Program-made: the position numbers and the translations under genes
Notes under the pieces: generated by a model
Seen by the model: only the letters and a program-made list of their open reading frames with translations
What the model was told of the DNA's origin: nothing
The model's database searches: none
Part shown: in pieces, positions 44,866 through 57,305 of the stretch
Position numbering within the stretch: position 1 is the first letter of the stretch
Layout: each line of letters opens with the position of its first letter
NCBI GenBank assembly: GCA_020746835.1
Contig: JAGPNK010000001.1
Span: forward strand, 1,736,001-1,800,000
Direction: 5' to 3'
Length of the DNA: 64,000 bases
Source of the DNA: Stachybotrys elegans
Lineage: Eukaryota > Ascomycota > Sordariomycetes > Hypocreales > Stachybotryaceae

Positions 44866-47822
44866 ATGGGGCGGCGGGCCACTCGAGACGCCGCCGACAC
44901 TGAACGACGAGCGAGACGATCAAGACACCACGATGCTGCACTTGCCGACCCCCAGGACCCGGGCCTGCGACCCAATGTCCAGTCCTCCTATCCGCTACCT
45001 CGTCGTCCGAGGCGTCAAACACACATGTCCGATGAGGGGGCTCTACGGGATGAGCCCGAGCTCGGCGTGTCTACAAGCTTGGTTGCCAGGAGCCCCAACG
45101 ATGCTATAATGCCGCCGCCGCGCCCTCACCGAACCCGGCCGCCCACCGCTCAATACGGGAGAAGGCGGCGGCGTGAACCATTGGTTTACGACTACGACTA
45201 TGATGAAAACCAAAAACCCGCCGCCTCTCGCGCTGTACAGGATTCGGATATCGACACCGACACTGGCATATCTTCATCCCCCGATTACCCACGTCCCCTG
45301 CGCCCCACGGAAATTTCTGAAGCAACGTCCGGTGCAACAACGACCAGCGACGATTCTGATTCTGACACCTCGCGGGACGATGAAGACCAAGACGAAGAAG
45401 ATGACGAAGACGAAGACGAGGACGAGAGTGAGGATGATGATGATGACGATGACGCTGATAGCGATGATAGCGATGAGCCAAGGGTTAGGCGAAAGCATGG
45501 CAAGAGATCCAAGGACCTGGCCGAATCAGCAGACGACGAAGCGTCAAGAGAAAGGGGCGCCCTGGTGTCCACCCGTGACAACTCCCCAGATTCATCTTTC
45601 CCCAGGGCCCATCAGCGAAAGAGGCCCGATCACAAGAGGCGAACTCGAGAAACCGAGGTGCGCCAGGTGCGTCACCACCGCCGCCATCATTCTCCCAGCG
45701 ATCAGGAGTCTCCTACTCGCCGTTCTTCATGGACGGGTGATATGGAACGCTCGCCTCGCAAAGAACGTCGCCGTAGGAGATCGACCGTTGTTGAGGCCAC
45801 TCGCCCGCCAATCTCCTCTCACAGGTTAGATATATTTTATCCCCCCCCCCTTCCCCTCTTCCCTTTCCTCCTCCCTTTGTGCTTTTCTTGTCCCTCTGCC
45901 GCTTAAGAATCACATCCCAACTAATACCCATCAGAACTGCCGTAAAAACACATAGGGCGCCGACAGACATAGTTCATCATGAGGCCAGCCTGCAAAGAGC
46001 ACCCACCATGCCGTCGAGTCGCAGCAGCACAAGGTCGTCCTCTCGGCCACGCTCGAGCATCCTAGGGAGCCTGTTAGGAGCCCCAACTCCGCCGCGCAAC
46101 TCACCCGGAAAGGCACCCAAACAGTCAGTGGATTTATCTACGAGTATACTGGCAGCTGTCTAATTAGCGATCTAGGGTCGAGTGCGTTGTCTGCATGAGT
46201 GATGTGTCGCCCTCCAAGGCACCAAAGCTCAAGTGCGGTCACCGCATGTGCAATCCTTGCCTCCAACGCAGCTTCAGGCTCTCGATTTCGGATCCTCAGC
46301 ATATGCCTCCAAAGTGCTGCACACAGGATCTCATCCCGCTGAAGCACGTGGAAAAACTGTTCGACGATTCCTTCAAGAGAACGTGGAACCGCAAGTTCAC
46401 CGAGTACTCGACTCGCAATCGCATCTACTGCCCCGCCAAGAAGTGCGGTGAATGGATCAAGCCGGCCAACATACAAAAGGTAGATGGCCGGAAGATGGCA
46501 CGCTGCAGCCACTGCAGGACCAAGGTCTGCGGTACGTGCAACGGCAAGTGGCATTCGTCCAGGGACTGCCCCAAGGACGAAGAGACGAACCAATTCCTCC
46601 AGCAGGCCCAGGAAGAGGGTTGGCAGAGATGTTATAGGTGCAAAGCAATGGTGGAGCTGAAGGAGGGCTGCAACCACATGACTTGGTAAGAGCTCCCTGG
46701 CGAGTTTAACTGTGTTGGCTGCTCGTTACTGACTTGGCGACCAGTCGATGCGGCGCGCAATTCTGCATGATATGTGGCATTAAGTGGAAGAACTGCGACT
46801 GCGCGTGGTTCAACTACGGAGCGCTGGAGGCGGAACGCCTTGAGCACATGAATGGGCACGTCCATGGTATGCGAGGAGACCTGCGTGACATATTTGATGG
46901 CGAAGGTGCCCCCGCACCCCCTGAGCTTCGAACACGAATGACGATGCCAATGTCGACGTCGATGCCTTCGTATCCTATGGCTCCGCGGGCAGGTACAGGC
47001 TCGTTCGAGGAGGAGCTGGTGATTCGGAGGCTCCAGGAGCGACGGGATGCAGAGCTGGCGAGGCGAATGCAGGTATACAACGATGTCGACGACGAATATG
47101 ACCCCATGGGGGGCGTTGTCGACGTTCTGGGGATAGGCAATTCATCGGGACATTTCATGAACGACGATTACCGACGCGCTGGGCGCAATGGGGGAGCGCC
47201 TCCCCCTCCACACGCACATTCCCACGGGATGCCATCGCCCATGTTTGACAGGAACAAAGACTATGTCACCGATGTTACCCGCGCCAGAGGTCTTCGCGGT
47301 GGCTCGCTGGAGCAGCGGCTCGCGGAGCGCCTGTCGGACAGCAGGCAAGGAATGGGCTCCCGGTCAGGGATGGGCCCGCCGCTGAGCCCGCAGATGCCGC
47401 ATCACATGGGCAGCCCGATGGCCAGTCCGATGGGGAGTCCTATGGGAATGCCTCCGATGGGCATGGGGATGCCGCCGCCGATGGCGGTGCCCCCTCCTCC
47501 CATGATGAGAGCCCACACGATGGAGCCAGACATGTATGGCAGCCCGCACAGCACGCCTAGGTCGGAGCGTGTCATGGGAGGTAGACACCCTCGGCACTAC
47601 GAAGACGATTTCGACATGCACGCACCGCGAAGCAGAAGAAAGACGCTGACCCGAGAGAACTACCGGGAGGAGTTCCGGGAGGAGTTGGAGGAGGATCTGC
47701 CCCCGTCGTCGTCGCTGGCAGGGCTCACGGGAGCCGGGCGCGGCATGGACAGGGTGAGCGAGTGGAGGAACTTTGTCGAGCCGGGGTTTCCGGAGGACGA
47801 CATGACGACGCTACGGTCTTGA
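44866..47822 (+). CDS. RBR (RING-IBR-RING) E3 ubiquitin ligase
   Basis: RBR ligases pass ubiquitin from an E2 bound at RING1 to a cysteine in RING2 and then to the substrate. Four exons (44866-45824, 45935-46123, 46176-46685, 46745-47822) give 911 residues. Residues 1-380 are disordered, with a long Asp/Glu tract around 165-205 and Arg/His-rich segments. RING1 begins at about 385 (CVVCMSDVSPSKAP...CGHRMCNPC). The IBR has CPAKKCGEW and CSHCRTKVCGTCNGKWH. RING2 has CYRCKAMVELKEGCNHMTC; the catalytic cysteine is Cys548 in GCNHM, intact. An exon join falls within RING2 just after it. The C-terminal 330 residues are disordered with a Met/Pro/Gly-rich segment and a Glu-rich helix near the end. The start is uncertain: in-frame ATGs at 45028 and 45109 are alternatives. 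Confidence 0.88.
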
Positions 47823-48687
47823 TGAGGGCTACGACATGACCATGACCATGACCATGACCATGACAATGACAATGACCATGACGACGATTGACGGCTTTGG
47901 TGTAGATGTCGGGGATGACTTTGGGCTTGATGCTGGGTTGCCCTTCTGCCGCTTGTTGCGTCCGCGATGCTGGTCTTTATCTTTTGGATGTAGTTCTTGG
48001 TTGCTTGCATCATACGTATCAACAACAAATGACTGATGACACTTACTCCCCTCATTTCGCATGCATCGGGTGTGCCGCTGAGAAAGGTCAACACTACGAT
48101 TTCTTGTTGATAATATGAAGAGCTTGGAATGTGATCCAAAGACGTCGGGCAGTGGTATGTATGTAATAACGTAAGCAGGGGTCCAGGCGCAAACAGCGAT
48201 AGCCCAGTTGCCCAGGCTCCGCCTAAGAAACGGATTAGGAGGGTACCTGCAGCCTCGTTCACCTTCAGGCGCAGCAGTAGTAGGGCAGCGTAGCATTAAT
48301 TACGCCTTCCGTCATCGTACAGCTGACCCGACCCAACCGGCCGACCGCCACCAGGCTTCACCTGGACCACCAGAATCGCGCCCATCTTATAATCACAAGC
48401 AGTCACCGCCCCCCATTTTGTCGTTTGCTTGGATCGTGGCCAAGTGATCCGGCAAAAGACCTTGTTCCTTGCAACACTCCCTTTTTTGCTCTTTTTTTCC
48501 CCCGTCCCTGCTTTCACTCGTGCGTCTATCGCTGTTTGATCACGAGGGGCACAATAGGAAGGAAAATGGTCGTCGACGACACCAACCCACACCATCCATA
48601 GCTTCCACAAGCCACCCTGCCCTTTGCCCCTGGCTGGCGGCAATATTCCATTCGTCTGAAGCCGCACGCTAGGTTGAAGTGCCCGAC
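47823..48687. other. Intergenic region with hexamer microsatellite
   Basis: An 865-bp gap between two plus-strand genes. It carries the CATGAC repeat just after the RBR stop codons and the promoter of the lipase gene, which is C/T-rich around 48460-48660. Confidence 0.45.
47835..47882. repeat. Eight tandem CATGAC hexamers
   Basis: Units are CATGAC five times, AATGAC twice, then CATGAC. The array begins 13 bp after the RBR stop codon, so it lies in the 3' UTR. Confidence 0.9.
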
Positions 48688-50650
48688 ATGCTGCTCCTGC
48701 ACCAGGTCGGCAGCCTCAAGATCGGCGAGGTGGTTCGATACACCGTCACCTACACGCCCTCGCAGGACCGCATCCTGCCGCCCCCCGAGAAGCTCTACGT
48801 TCGACTTCGAAATACGTCGGCCGTTGCCCTCCGCGCCGCTTTCGTCCACGGCCCTTACACTCTCTCCGTCGCCGCGTATCCCTCCAACTACGATCCCAAC
48901 CACAAGTTCCACCATGCTAGAACCTATGGCATCCCCGAGTTCGAGCCCATGGTCAAGGCGGGCGGTTCCTGGGAGTGCGAGCTTGTTGTTCCGGAGCACA
49001 CGCGGCAGGTTGCGGGCACGAGATTTCAGACGGGCACCAATAACAACACCGAGCACCATGAGTCCGAGTCGGCGAGTTGGATCATCGAAGTCTCGTCCCA
49101 GGTAATATTCTCCACGTCTGCCGCGGTTGGCTACGAGGTCATTGTAGCACGAGAAAAGAAGTCGCTGAGCTTGAGCCATTCGCTTCCCGTGGTGGGTGGG
49201 CAGGCTCAGGTTCCCCAGCCCGGCAAGGTCAGCGACCTTCAGCAGAGCGTCGGCGCGCATGATGGGCACCACCCAGCGCAGCAGAAGGGGGTCTTCTCTC
49301 GAGCCGTGCACGTCAAGGTGGAGGACACGGCATCCTTGTGGAACACACCCGCACTTCCAGGTTGGGATGAGGCTGGTTCATCTAGAGTCAAGGCACGCTC
49401 CGGTGCCGATGAGCCTGTCGAGAGTGTCGACGAGGGCAACCACGCCAAGCAGCAAGCAGAGGAAGGCGATGTGCCCCGGAAACCGAAGAAGGTTCATCTG
49501 GTCGTCTTGACCCACGGACTACACAGCAACCTAGGAGCAGATATGCTCTACATGAAGGAGAGCATCGACGCTGCGGTGAGACAGGCCAAGATCGATGCCA
49601 AGACCAGGAGAGCCAAGGAGAGAGCTGCAAGACGGGAGAGGAAGCAGCAAGACACACCGGCGAGTCCGGGAACTGGGGAAGAAGAAGAGAAAGAGTCTGA
49701 GACAGCCAAAGCAACATCGGAGCAAAATCCCCGCCTTGAGCAGACTGTCCCGCACGACAATGATGACAACGAAGACGATAACGAAGACGACGAGGAAGTC
49801 ATTGTTCGTGGGTATTCAGGCAACGCCACCAAGACCGAGAAGGGCATCAAGTACCTCGGCAAAAGGTTGGCACGCTATGTTCTCTCCATGACGTACCCAG
49901 ACCAGCCGTATATGCCGGTAGGGAAAGGTGCTGGCGAGGGATTGAATCACCACAGCCTGCTCGGGGGCGCTCAGGAGCATGACATGCGCCCAGCGCACAA
50001 GCACAGCGACATTGTCGAAAACCGCAAACTTGCATCCAATAGCCATCATCATCATCTGCGTGCGTACAAGATCACGAGCATCAGTTTTATCGCACACTCC
50101 CTGGGCGGTCTGGTTCAGACCTACGCCATAGCATACATTCAGAAGCATTCTCCTCAGTTTTTCGACCTCATCAAGCCCATCAACTTCATCGCACTGGCAA
50201 CGCCCTACCTAGGACTTAGCAACGAGAACCCGCTGTACGTGAAGTTCGCCCTAGACTTTGGGCTCGTGGGGAGGACGGGTCAGGACCTCGGCCTGACCTG
50301 GCGAGCACCAACGATAGCTCGAAGCGGATGGGGCGCCCTTGTTAGCAACCTGGGCGAAGCAGCACACAAGAGGGTCTATGGCGAAACACAGCCGGAATCT
50401 AAACCCCTGCTCCGGATTCTGCCCACGGGTCCTGCGCATACGGCTCTGAAGAAGTTCCGCAACCGGACCGTCTACTCCAACGTCGTCAATGATGGCATCG
50501 TTCCTCTCCGCACAAGCTGCCTCTTGTTTCTCGACTGGCAGGGCTTGGGTCGGGTGGAGAAGGCGCGGAGAGACGCTGGTCTCGTCGAGACGGTTGTAGG
50601 ATTTGGCTGGGCAGAGCTCACTGGTGCCAGCATGACGTCGCCCCGGCTGA

Positions 50651-50681
<31 letters not shown>

Positions 50682-52077
50682 GCCAGAGGATGATGATCTG
50701 GCTTATAGACCCGCCTCCTCGGGTAGCAGCTTACACGAGGTGCCCCAGCCGCCTCAGAACGCCGTGGTGGAAGATGAGAGAGCCAGCATTCGATCCGTGA
50801 CCTCGCCATATGGCAATCCGCCGACAGGCGACGGAGAATCGGCCAGCGGCGGTCCTTTGTCCGGGTTCTTCAATTTCTTCAAGAGCAATGAGCCGCCAAA
50901 GGGTCCGACTATATCGCCAAAGCAGCAGAAGATATACCACATGAGCCAGACGACAAACGGCGACGAGTCCAGCCTTGCCCCGACCGAGAGCTCTCAGGAT
51001 GGGAGAAGGTCGCCCAGGGTGACGACGGGGCACGAGCTAGAGGACGACCCGCTCGGCGTCATGACGGCGCCGCCGAGAACGACCTTCTTCGAGTCGGCTG
51101 GCGACGTGCTTAACCCAAAGATACCCGACGTGGCCTACCTTCTAGATCCCTCGAAACGGCCCAGAACCATTTTCCACGACCGGGTGTACCATCCGTCCGA
51201 CATGCCACCGCCTCCTCTGAAGAAGCGATCTACGCCACTCATCCGCAGGAAGACGCTCCCACGGATTCACTCGTCCTCTCACAAATCTGTCGACAGCGAC
51301 AACTCGTCGGCACACGCCTCGCTACATCCACAAGACTCGCCCAACTCATCTAGGGACTATGATGATGCGGCGTTCCCGCATCCGGACAAGGGACCTGATG
51401 AAGTAGTTGACAGCTCCAGCCTGCGGGTCGAAGAGAAGATTGCGCGGGGGTACCACCGAGACCTGTCGTGGCGAAAGGTGCTCGTCAAGCTCGAGCCCGA
51501 CGCTCACAACAACATCATCGTGCGCAGAATGTTTGCCAATGCCTATGGGTGGCCCGTCATCAAACACCTGGTCGATGTGCACTTCAGCGACGCGGCTGTG
51601 GCCCGCCGGCGCGACGAGGACGAGCGTGTAGGTGAGCGAGCGCTCGATGTCGGCCAGCCGCCTACGGCAGACGGTGGCGAGACAAAGGGAGAGGCCAGCA
51701 ACGACGACGCCAGCGGAGCCGAGAGCGGAAATGCCAGTGCTAGCGCCAGCGCCAGGGTGAAGCGCGAAGAGGAGGCGCTCGAGGCCCGCGACCAGGTACC
51801 GGATCTCCCGACGTCTCAAGAAGGGGAGACGGCCACGGCACACGGCATTCCGCGGCCGGGCCCGCAGCGGTGCGATTCTATGACGTGGAGCGACCACGAC
51901 TGGGCAGACAGCGAGTACGACAGCGACGGCGAGCACCACGGCGAGATTGGCACGCAGAGCAAGGGAAAGGAGCCGGAGAGGAGCGCAAGCCCGTCGTGGA
52001 ACTGGACGGAGAAGATTGTGGGTAAGGGGGCTGCGAATAGAGCCAAGAGCCCTGTGCAGGCGCCGGCACTCAAGTAG
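48688..52077 (+). CDS. ROG1-like alpha/beta-hydrolase lipase (DUF676)
   Basis: A single exon encodes 1129 residues, starting MLLLHQVGSLKIGEVVRYTVTY, the N-terminal domain usual for fungal Rog1-type proteins. The lipase core contains HLVVLTHGLHSNLGADM (oxyanion region, about residue 275), the nucleophile elbow AHSLGGL with Ser471, and an aspartate in the NDGIVPLRTSCLL stretch, followed by a conserved segment. Between the strands is a charged insertion (about 295-380) with runs of Lys/Arg/Glu and Asp. The C-terminal 450 residues are largely disordered, with a CAG-encoded run of eight Gln near 655 and Ser/Pro-rich stretches, and end with a helical block (WRKVLVKLEPDAHNNIIVRRMF). Yeast Rog1 hydrolyses monoacylglycerol; substrate here is inferred only. 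No signal peptide. Confidence 0.9.
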
Positions 52078-52527
52078 AAAGCATTTGATAGCATGTTTCG
52101 TTTGATGGGTACAGTGCTGGTTGGGGGATTGGAGCATTGGTGGTTTGGTCCTGATACATTCTGTGTTCGATTCGGGAAGTTTGCTTTGGTGGACATAGCT
52201 ATACCTACATACTCTATAATATGATATATGCATATTTCTCTTACATCCTTCCACAACCATCCTACCTGTACAGAGAGCAACAACCCAAGATAATAAGCTC
52301 ATTATTATCTTTCTCACACTCTATAGGGTAGCCATCAGCATTGATAATGTTACAGGATTCAGAAGCTTACAAATGAAAACACTATCTTGCAAGGTGGATG
52401 CGAGAGGACACACCAGACACAACATCATGAGTTTTCCCATGTTACAACTTCAACCGCCTCCCTCTTCAACTGTTTCTCCTATCAACCTAGGAGAACGTAG
52501 GGCAAAAAGATCAATCGGCAAAAAATG
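52078..52527. other. 3' flank of the lipase gene
   Basis: A 450-bp A/T-rich stretch between the lipase stop and the tRNA; presumably the lipase 3' UTR and tRNA 3' flank. On the minus strand a T run follows the tRNA (plus-strand AAAAA at 52521-52525), a possible RNA polymerase III stop. Confidence 0.4.
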
Positions 52528-52627
52528 TGGACACACTGGGAATCGAACCCAGGACCACTCCCAAGCTAGCTGAGTCGATTTGATCGAAACATGCTAAGGG
52601 AGTATTATACCACTAAACCATGCGCCC
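52528..52627 (-). tRNA. tRNA-Ala(AGC) with intron
   Basis: Read on the minus strand, the acceptor stem GGGCGCA pairs with TGTGTCC and includes the G3:U70 wobble that identifies alanine tRNAs; A73 follows. The D arm has AGTGGTAT, the anticodon stem is CTCCC/GGGAG, and the T arm is CTGGG-TTCGATT-CCCAG. The loop TT-AGC-A gives an AGC anticodon. A 28-nt intron (52591-52564) interrupts after position 37, the canonical site. The 72-nt mature form folds without mismatch apart from the G:U pairs. Minus-strand T residues after the gene fit a polymerase III terminator. Confidence 0.93.
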
Positions 52628-53519
52628 GTGATATTTGATGCTAATGCAGCGGATTGAAACAGCCCAAGATGGTTTGACGGGGCGTTTTCAGGCGCAGTTC
52701 AACTTGCTTTGCTTGACGGGTTCATTCAGCTACCTACAATTGATGGAACGCTGGAGACGGAATGCCGTTCTCAGGAGAGGGAGTGCGGAAGCGCGCAGTA
52801 CCATTGCATCCAAAGTTCTAGACCACACATGCGCAAGCAAGACAAGCAAACAAGGCAGCGCAGCGAGCCAATTGGCCCACGTGTGGCTAAGAAGTGGCTG
52901 TCCAGTGTTTTTTCCCCATGACGCTAGCAGGAGCAAGGATCGACGCCTTCCTATGCGTAAGTACTTACATCATGGCCCAAATTCGAGCCATCGAGGGCAA
53001 AAAGGCGCTTCCCAAGCCCAGCAACAGAATCACAGCCCGACCATTTTATTATTATTGCATTTTCATTCTCATAATAACCCGCTGAGAGTCATCCTCTAGT
53101 ACCACCCAAGGGCGCATGATTTGGTAGCGGGCACACTAAGTACCAAGCTTGGTTTATGCGTACGTCTTGTTGCCTCTGTGGAGAGAGCGAGAGGCTGAGC
53201 TCACGAGCGCTTCAGACCTCGGGATCCCAGCACTAACGACATCCATCCCACGCTCCTCCTCTTTGCCTCCCCTCCCCCCCAACAAAACAACAAGAAAAAA
53301 ATAAACCCGACACTGCCCTCTAGCTCTAATCCCATTACACATTGCATCACGTCCTGACCATGGTCCTCTAGACCCCCAGCAGCCGAGCTGCGCCTCCTCT
53401 CTGACCTCCCACCGAGAATTCCCCCAGCAAGACCGATCTGCCGCCGTTTCGCAAGCTTATATATACGAACCGCCTGGCCTCGCCTCCTCCTCTCCTCGTC
53501 CTCCTCCTCAGCCACAACC
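52628..53519. other. Intergenic region upstream of the Mit_KHE1 gene
   Basis: An 890-bp gap holding the tRNA upstream flank and the promoter and leader of the gene at 53520, with C/T-rich DNA at 53230-53510. No other feature supported. Confidence 0.4.
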
Positions 53520-54418
53520 ATGCGGCTCTACCTCCTCCCAATCTCGACGCGGCGCACGCTGCTGTACGCACACCGCGTGGGCGCCAACGCCGCCCGCAAC
53601 GAGAGCTACGTGGACCGCGCAGCCGGCTGGGCCGCCCGCAAGTGGGAGGAGTGGGAGACGCGCGACAAGGGCTGGCAGAAGCACGTCGTCTCGTACGGCA
53701 ACGCTGCCCTGCGCCGCATCCCCTACGAGGAATGGGGGCTCAAGTCGGTCCCCCCGCTGTCCAAGCGCCGCATCGCCGAGGTCCTGGGCAGCGGCGCCGG
53801 TACCAAGGCCAAGGCCAAGGTCGAGCTCGTCTACCCGCCCTCGGTCATCGGCGCGCACAGGGCTGAGGCCGTCCTGCGCACCTTGGGCACCGAGCGCCAC
53901 TCCTTTCACAGGCAGCGCATGATATGGTGCATCATTGGCATGCCCATCAGCGCCCCCTTTGCGCTGGTGCCAGTGTGAGTAATCTCCAATCCCCATGGCC
54001 CTTTTGTGGTCGTCCATGTATACGCCAACTAACGTCTTCCTGCGACAGCGTCCCTAACATCCCCTTCTTCTACCTGGTGTACCGAGCCTGGTCGCATTGG
54101 CGAGCCATCTCCGGCGGGAAGCACATCCGGTGGCTGCTCGACAACAACCTCGTCCTGCAATCGCCCTCCAAGAGCCTCGACGCCGCATACACCAACAAGA
54201 GCAGCGTCGCGGAGCTCGAAACCGACGGCCCCGAGAGGATGCTCATCACGGAGAAGCACATTCCCGGCCTCGCTCGCCAACTCGACATCCCCGCGCTGCA
54301 CATTGAGCTGGAGCGCGCTGTCTGGCAGGTGGAGCAGTCGTTGAAGAAGGATAAGCCGCCGCGGAGCGGTGGCGACAAGGCCAAGACGGATGGCGGGAAG
54401 GAGGGCAAGCAGGATTGA
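53520..54418 (+). CDS. Mitochondrial K+/H+ exchange-related protein (Mit_KHE1 family)
   Basis: Exons 53520-53974 and 54049-54418 (74-nt intron) give 274 residues, matching the family that includes yeast YDL183C, linked to inner-membrane K+/H+ exchange. The N-terminus MRLYLLPISTRRTLLYAHR is basic and hydrophobic, consistent with mitochondrial import, and is itself the conserved start of the family. WAARKWEEWE and GNAALRRIPYEEWGLKSVPP follow. A hydrophobic region around 140-165, completed by the splice (MPISAPFALVPVVPNIPFFY), leads to YRAWSHWRAISGGKHI, a strong family signature. The C-terminal tail is Lys/Gly-rich and disordered. How the protein supports exchange is not settled. Confidence 0.88.
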
Positions 54419-54761
54419 CGCTCTAGATGCATTGTACGATTATATACGATATGGGTGCACGGGCGGATGACAGGACATACCACATAGAATAGGCGGGTAC
54501 ATGGACAGAACGGTTTATAGATAAATTTCTCCTCACTCAAGGCTGGGCGTTGCTCAGCCACAATACAATGGCATCTCCATGCGACTTGAACGTTTGGGCA
54601 CTCGTGCTTGTACTTGCATGTCATCCCAGGTGTGTATTATGTTTACCCTATCGGGCCCAAACGAACCAGGCCATTCATTACCAACGCCTATCCTGATGTC
54701 TTCTGGTCAACTGGACCAGTAAAGGTACCCAATGCCATTGCCGAGTTCACTTCTTCAGAAA
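54419..54761. other. Convergent 3' region
   Basis: A 343-bp gap between the converging Mit_KHE1-like and SVF1 genes; both 3' UTRs. Nothing else seen. Confidence 0.45.
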
Positions 54762-56113
54762 TCATTCGGTGATGAAGGTTGCCTCCATGAAAAGCTGGCC
54801 CTCCTCCGAGACCTCCTCGTCTCCGACCTTGAGCTTGAGTGTCGGCTTGAAGACGTACTAGGACAGTAAAGTTAGAGGCATAGCGCGCCATGGTGATAAC
54901 TGTGAACTTACCTGGTAGATGTAGGGCTTGGTGCCGACGGCTCCAGCCACAACCGACTTGACAAAGCCGGGGACCTCGGCCATGACGTCAACTCTGTCAA
55001 CCCTCTCACCCAGCGGCCCCTCGATGACAGCGTCGACTGCCTTATCATCCTTGCTCTTGCCCGTCCAGTTGAACTTGACGGCCGTGGGCTCAGGCCACTT
55101 GGTCTGCTCGTCCTGCCTGGTCTGCGTGTGGGCAGCTGTGTTGGTGACACCGGCGCTGATGATCTGGCCATCCTTGGCGATGCAGCCGACGTTGACAACG
55201 GTGCTTCCGTACGACGGAGGGGTCGTGAACTCCATCATGATGGCCGAATGCGTGGGGCCCTGGAAGTCGATAAAGTTCCACTGAGCAGCGGCGTGGTGCG
55301 GCTTCATGCCCTGGAGAGCATAGATGAACAGGGCCTGGCCCTTGAAGTCGATGGGGCCGTCCTTGGTGGTGATGGTGCCCTCCGCGGCGCATCGGGGCCA
55401 GAAGGCATGCTGCATGGTACCCCACGGCTTGGACAGGTCGGTTCCGAAGAGAGACTTGCCCGTCTCGCCGGCCGTGAAGCCCGGAGACGTCTTGGTGATC
55501 TTGAGGTTGACAATGGCCCGCTGGTCGTTCATGCTCTTGATCGAGTACGAGTTGCCATCTGCCGCCAGCTCGACAGCGAGGTCATCAGCGTAGAAGGAGT
55601 TCTTGTCCTCGCTAACCTCGAAGTTGTTGAGGGGGGTGGAGCACCACAGGTGAGGTTCGGAGGCATTGCGCGAGAACACCTTGGTGTTGAACTGAGAAGT
55701 GATGCGGATGCCACTGAAGAGGGATTAGCACCCATGGAAAAGGGCTTGCATGAGGCTGGGAGATGACGTACGCCACATTGCTGTAAATGATCTGGCAGAG
55801 GGCGACTTGGCCGCTCTCCGAGAAGAAGTAGAAGACCTCTGACTCGACGCAGGTGCTGTCAATCTGCTGCCACTTGAGGTGGTCGCGGGTAACTTCGGTG
55901 TAAGGCTTGTTCTTGGCCTCTTCGGCAACCGACTTGATGGCCGACGGGCCATAGATAGGCTCCTGGGTGCCGGCCACATTGGCAAGCCTTGCGAAATGTC
56001 AGCCACGGTTCCTTGGCCAGCCAGCCAGTACGGAGGTACAAGGGCGGGCAAGACAGTAAGGCCTAAAGGAGGGAAGCAGGTCTCACTCACTGCTGCTTGG
56101 CCCAATTGAACAT
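54762..56113 (-). CDS. SVF1: Survival factor 1 (Svf1)
   Basis: Svf1 is a lipocalin-fold protein needed for survival under oxidative stress and for sphingolipid balance; in yeast it transfers ceramide from ER to Golgi. Four exons (56113-56091, 55987-55772, 55713-54912, 54857-54762) give 378 residues, the normal length. The first exon encodes MFNWAKQ, which with the following residues forms the N-terminal amphipathic helix used for membrane binding. The conserved [56 protein letters not shown] and [17 protein letters not shown] segments are all present. The last small exon (31 residues) completes the C-terminus (YVFKPTLKL...FITE). All introns are canonical and phases agree. Confidence 0.94.
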
Positions 56114-57305
56114 ATTTGCGACGAGGTCGTGGCTTGCTTGTTCGGGGAGGATAAGAGAAAAAAAGGAGCGGGATAGGACAAGTACGGGCTACGAGGTGGA
56201 TGATGAGATAGGCGACGGCAGGCTGGTTTTGTAACTTCTTTGAGGATCGGCCCAGGCGGAAGACGAATAGCCCAGTTGGATAAGGCAGCCAGTACCTCAG
56301 GAGGCGAGGTAGGCGTAGTCAGCAGCTCGGGTGCACTAAGAAGCTTGACCTCACCGCTGGAGGAGGGGTTTGAGCGGTGGAGGGGCAACTGCCGCCAATG
56401 ACGCTGGCACCTGGGACCTGGGATGTGGCTAGCACCGCCTGACAGGCAGGATGCGAACAATGGGGCACATGTGGCTGTGCATCAGCATGACATGACCTTC
56501 TTTCCTACATGTACCTTTTCAAACCAAAGGACAATAAGAACCCGTAAAAGACCACCGAGATAACCAATAATATTTGCGAAGATAGACGAGGCAGTGCACG
56601 ATATTCAGGCAGATCCGTAGGTACTACTAACGTTATGTCCTGGTACCTAAGATGAAGAAATTGTGAGATGCTCTCATGACCAATTAGAACCACGCTATTC
56701 TGGTATGCTGGGTCCCCCAATGGGAAGAAGGCAGGTACTTTTTTTTTTCCTTTCTTTTTTCTTGCATAAGCCGTACAACAACACAGTGCATGCCGTCGCC
56801 CAGCTTCTTCTTAGTCATTAGGGGCCAAGCCAAAATTAATTCGCATCGCGAATCTTTAATCTTGTCGAGTAATAATAGTATATCTCACTCCCCCCGACCT
56901 CCTTTTATCTGAGATTTTGTATCCGTACCAATCGCCCACTCCCATCGCATCGCATCGCCAGAGTTCGGCGAGACAGCTGCCGCTTGCGATTCGGTCTTTC
57001 CCAAAAGTGCTACCTTAGTGCAAGGTGACACAGCTACCGTGCGCCGCCATCTCTGATTCGTCACTCGTTTTCCGCGGTTGAAAATTATTCGAATACCCCT
57101 TCCTCAACTTGTCGTTCACGTCACGCATTAATTTTCTTCGTCCAACCTTTTGATCGAGTCGCGTACCCGGCTTTCACCAAATCGACTACAATTGCCTGAC
57201 GATTGCATATCCTCTCGACACACGATCGCGTCTCCCTGCGCCCCTGACAGAGCTATTCCATCACCAACCCCACCACTTGACGACTGATCCGACAGGAATC
57301 CAGCG
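56114..57305. promoter_or_regulatory. Divergent promoter region of SVF1 and the AreB-like gene
   Basis: A 1.2-kb head-to-head gap. A T-rich tract lies at 56739-56763; the segment 56880-57300 is the probable promoter and leader of the GATA factor. CGCATCGCATCGC direct repeats occur at 56945-56957. No GATA cluster that would suggest autoregulation was obvious by eye. Confidence 0.45.

Noticed and set aside
44128..45109. Overlapping open frames just upstream of the RBR gene.
   Set aside because: They include a poly-Pro run from a 14-C homopolymer and overlap the RBR start region; no coding character.
55128..55766. A 212-codon plus-strand open frame opposite SVF1.
   Set aside because: It overlaps conserved SVF1 exons on the other strand and crosses a real intron; it is a shadow frame.
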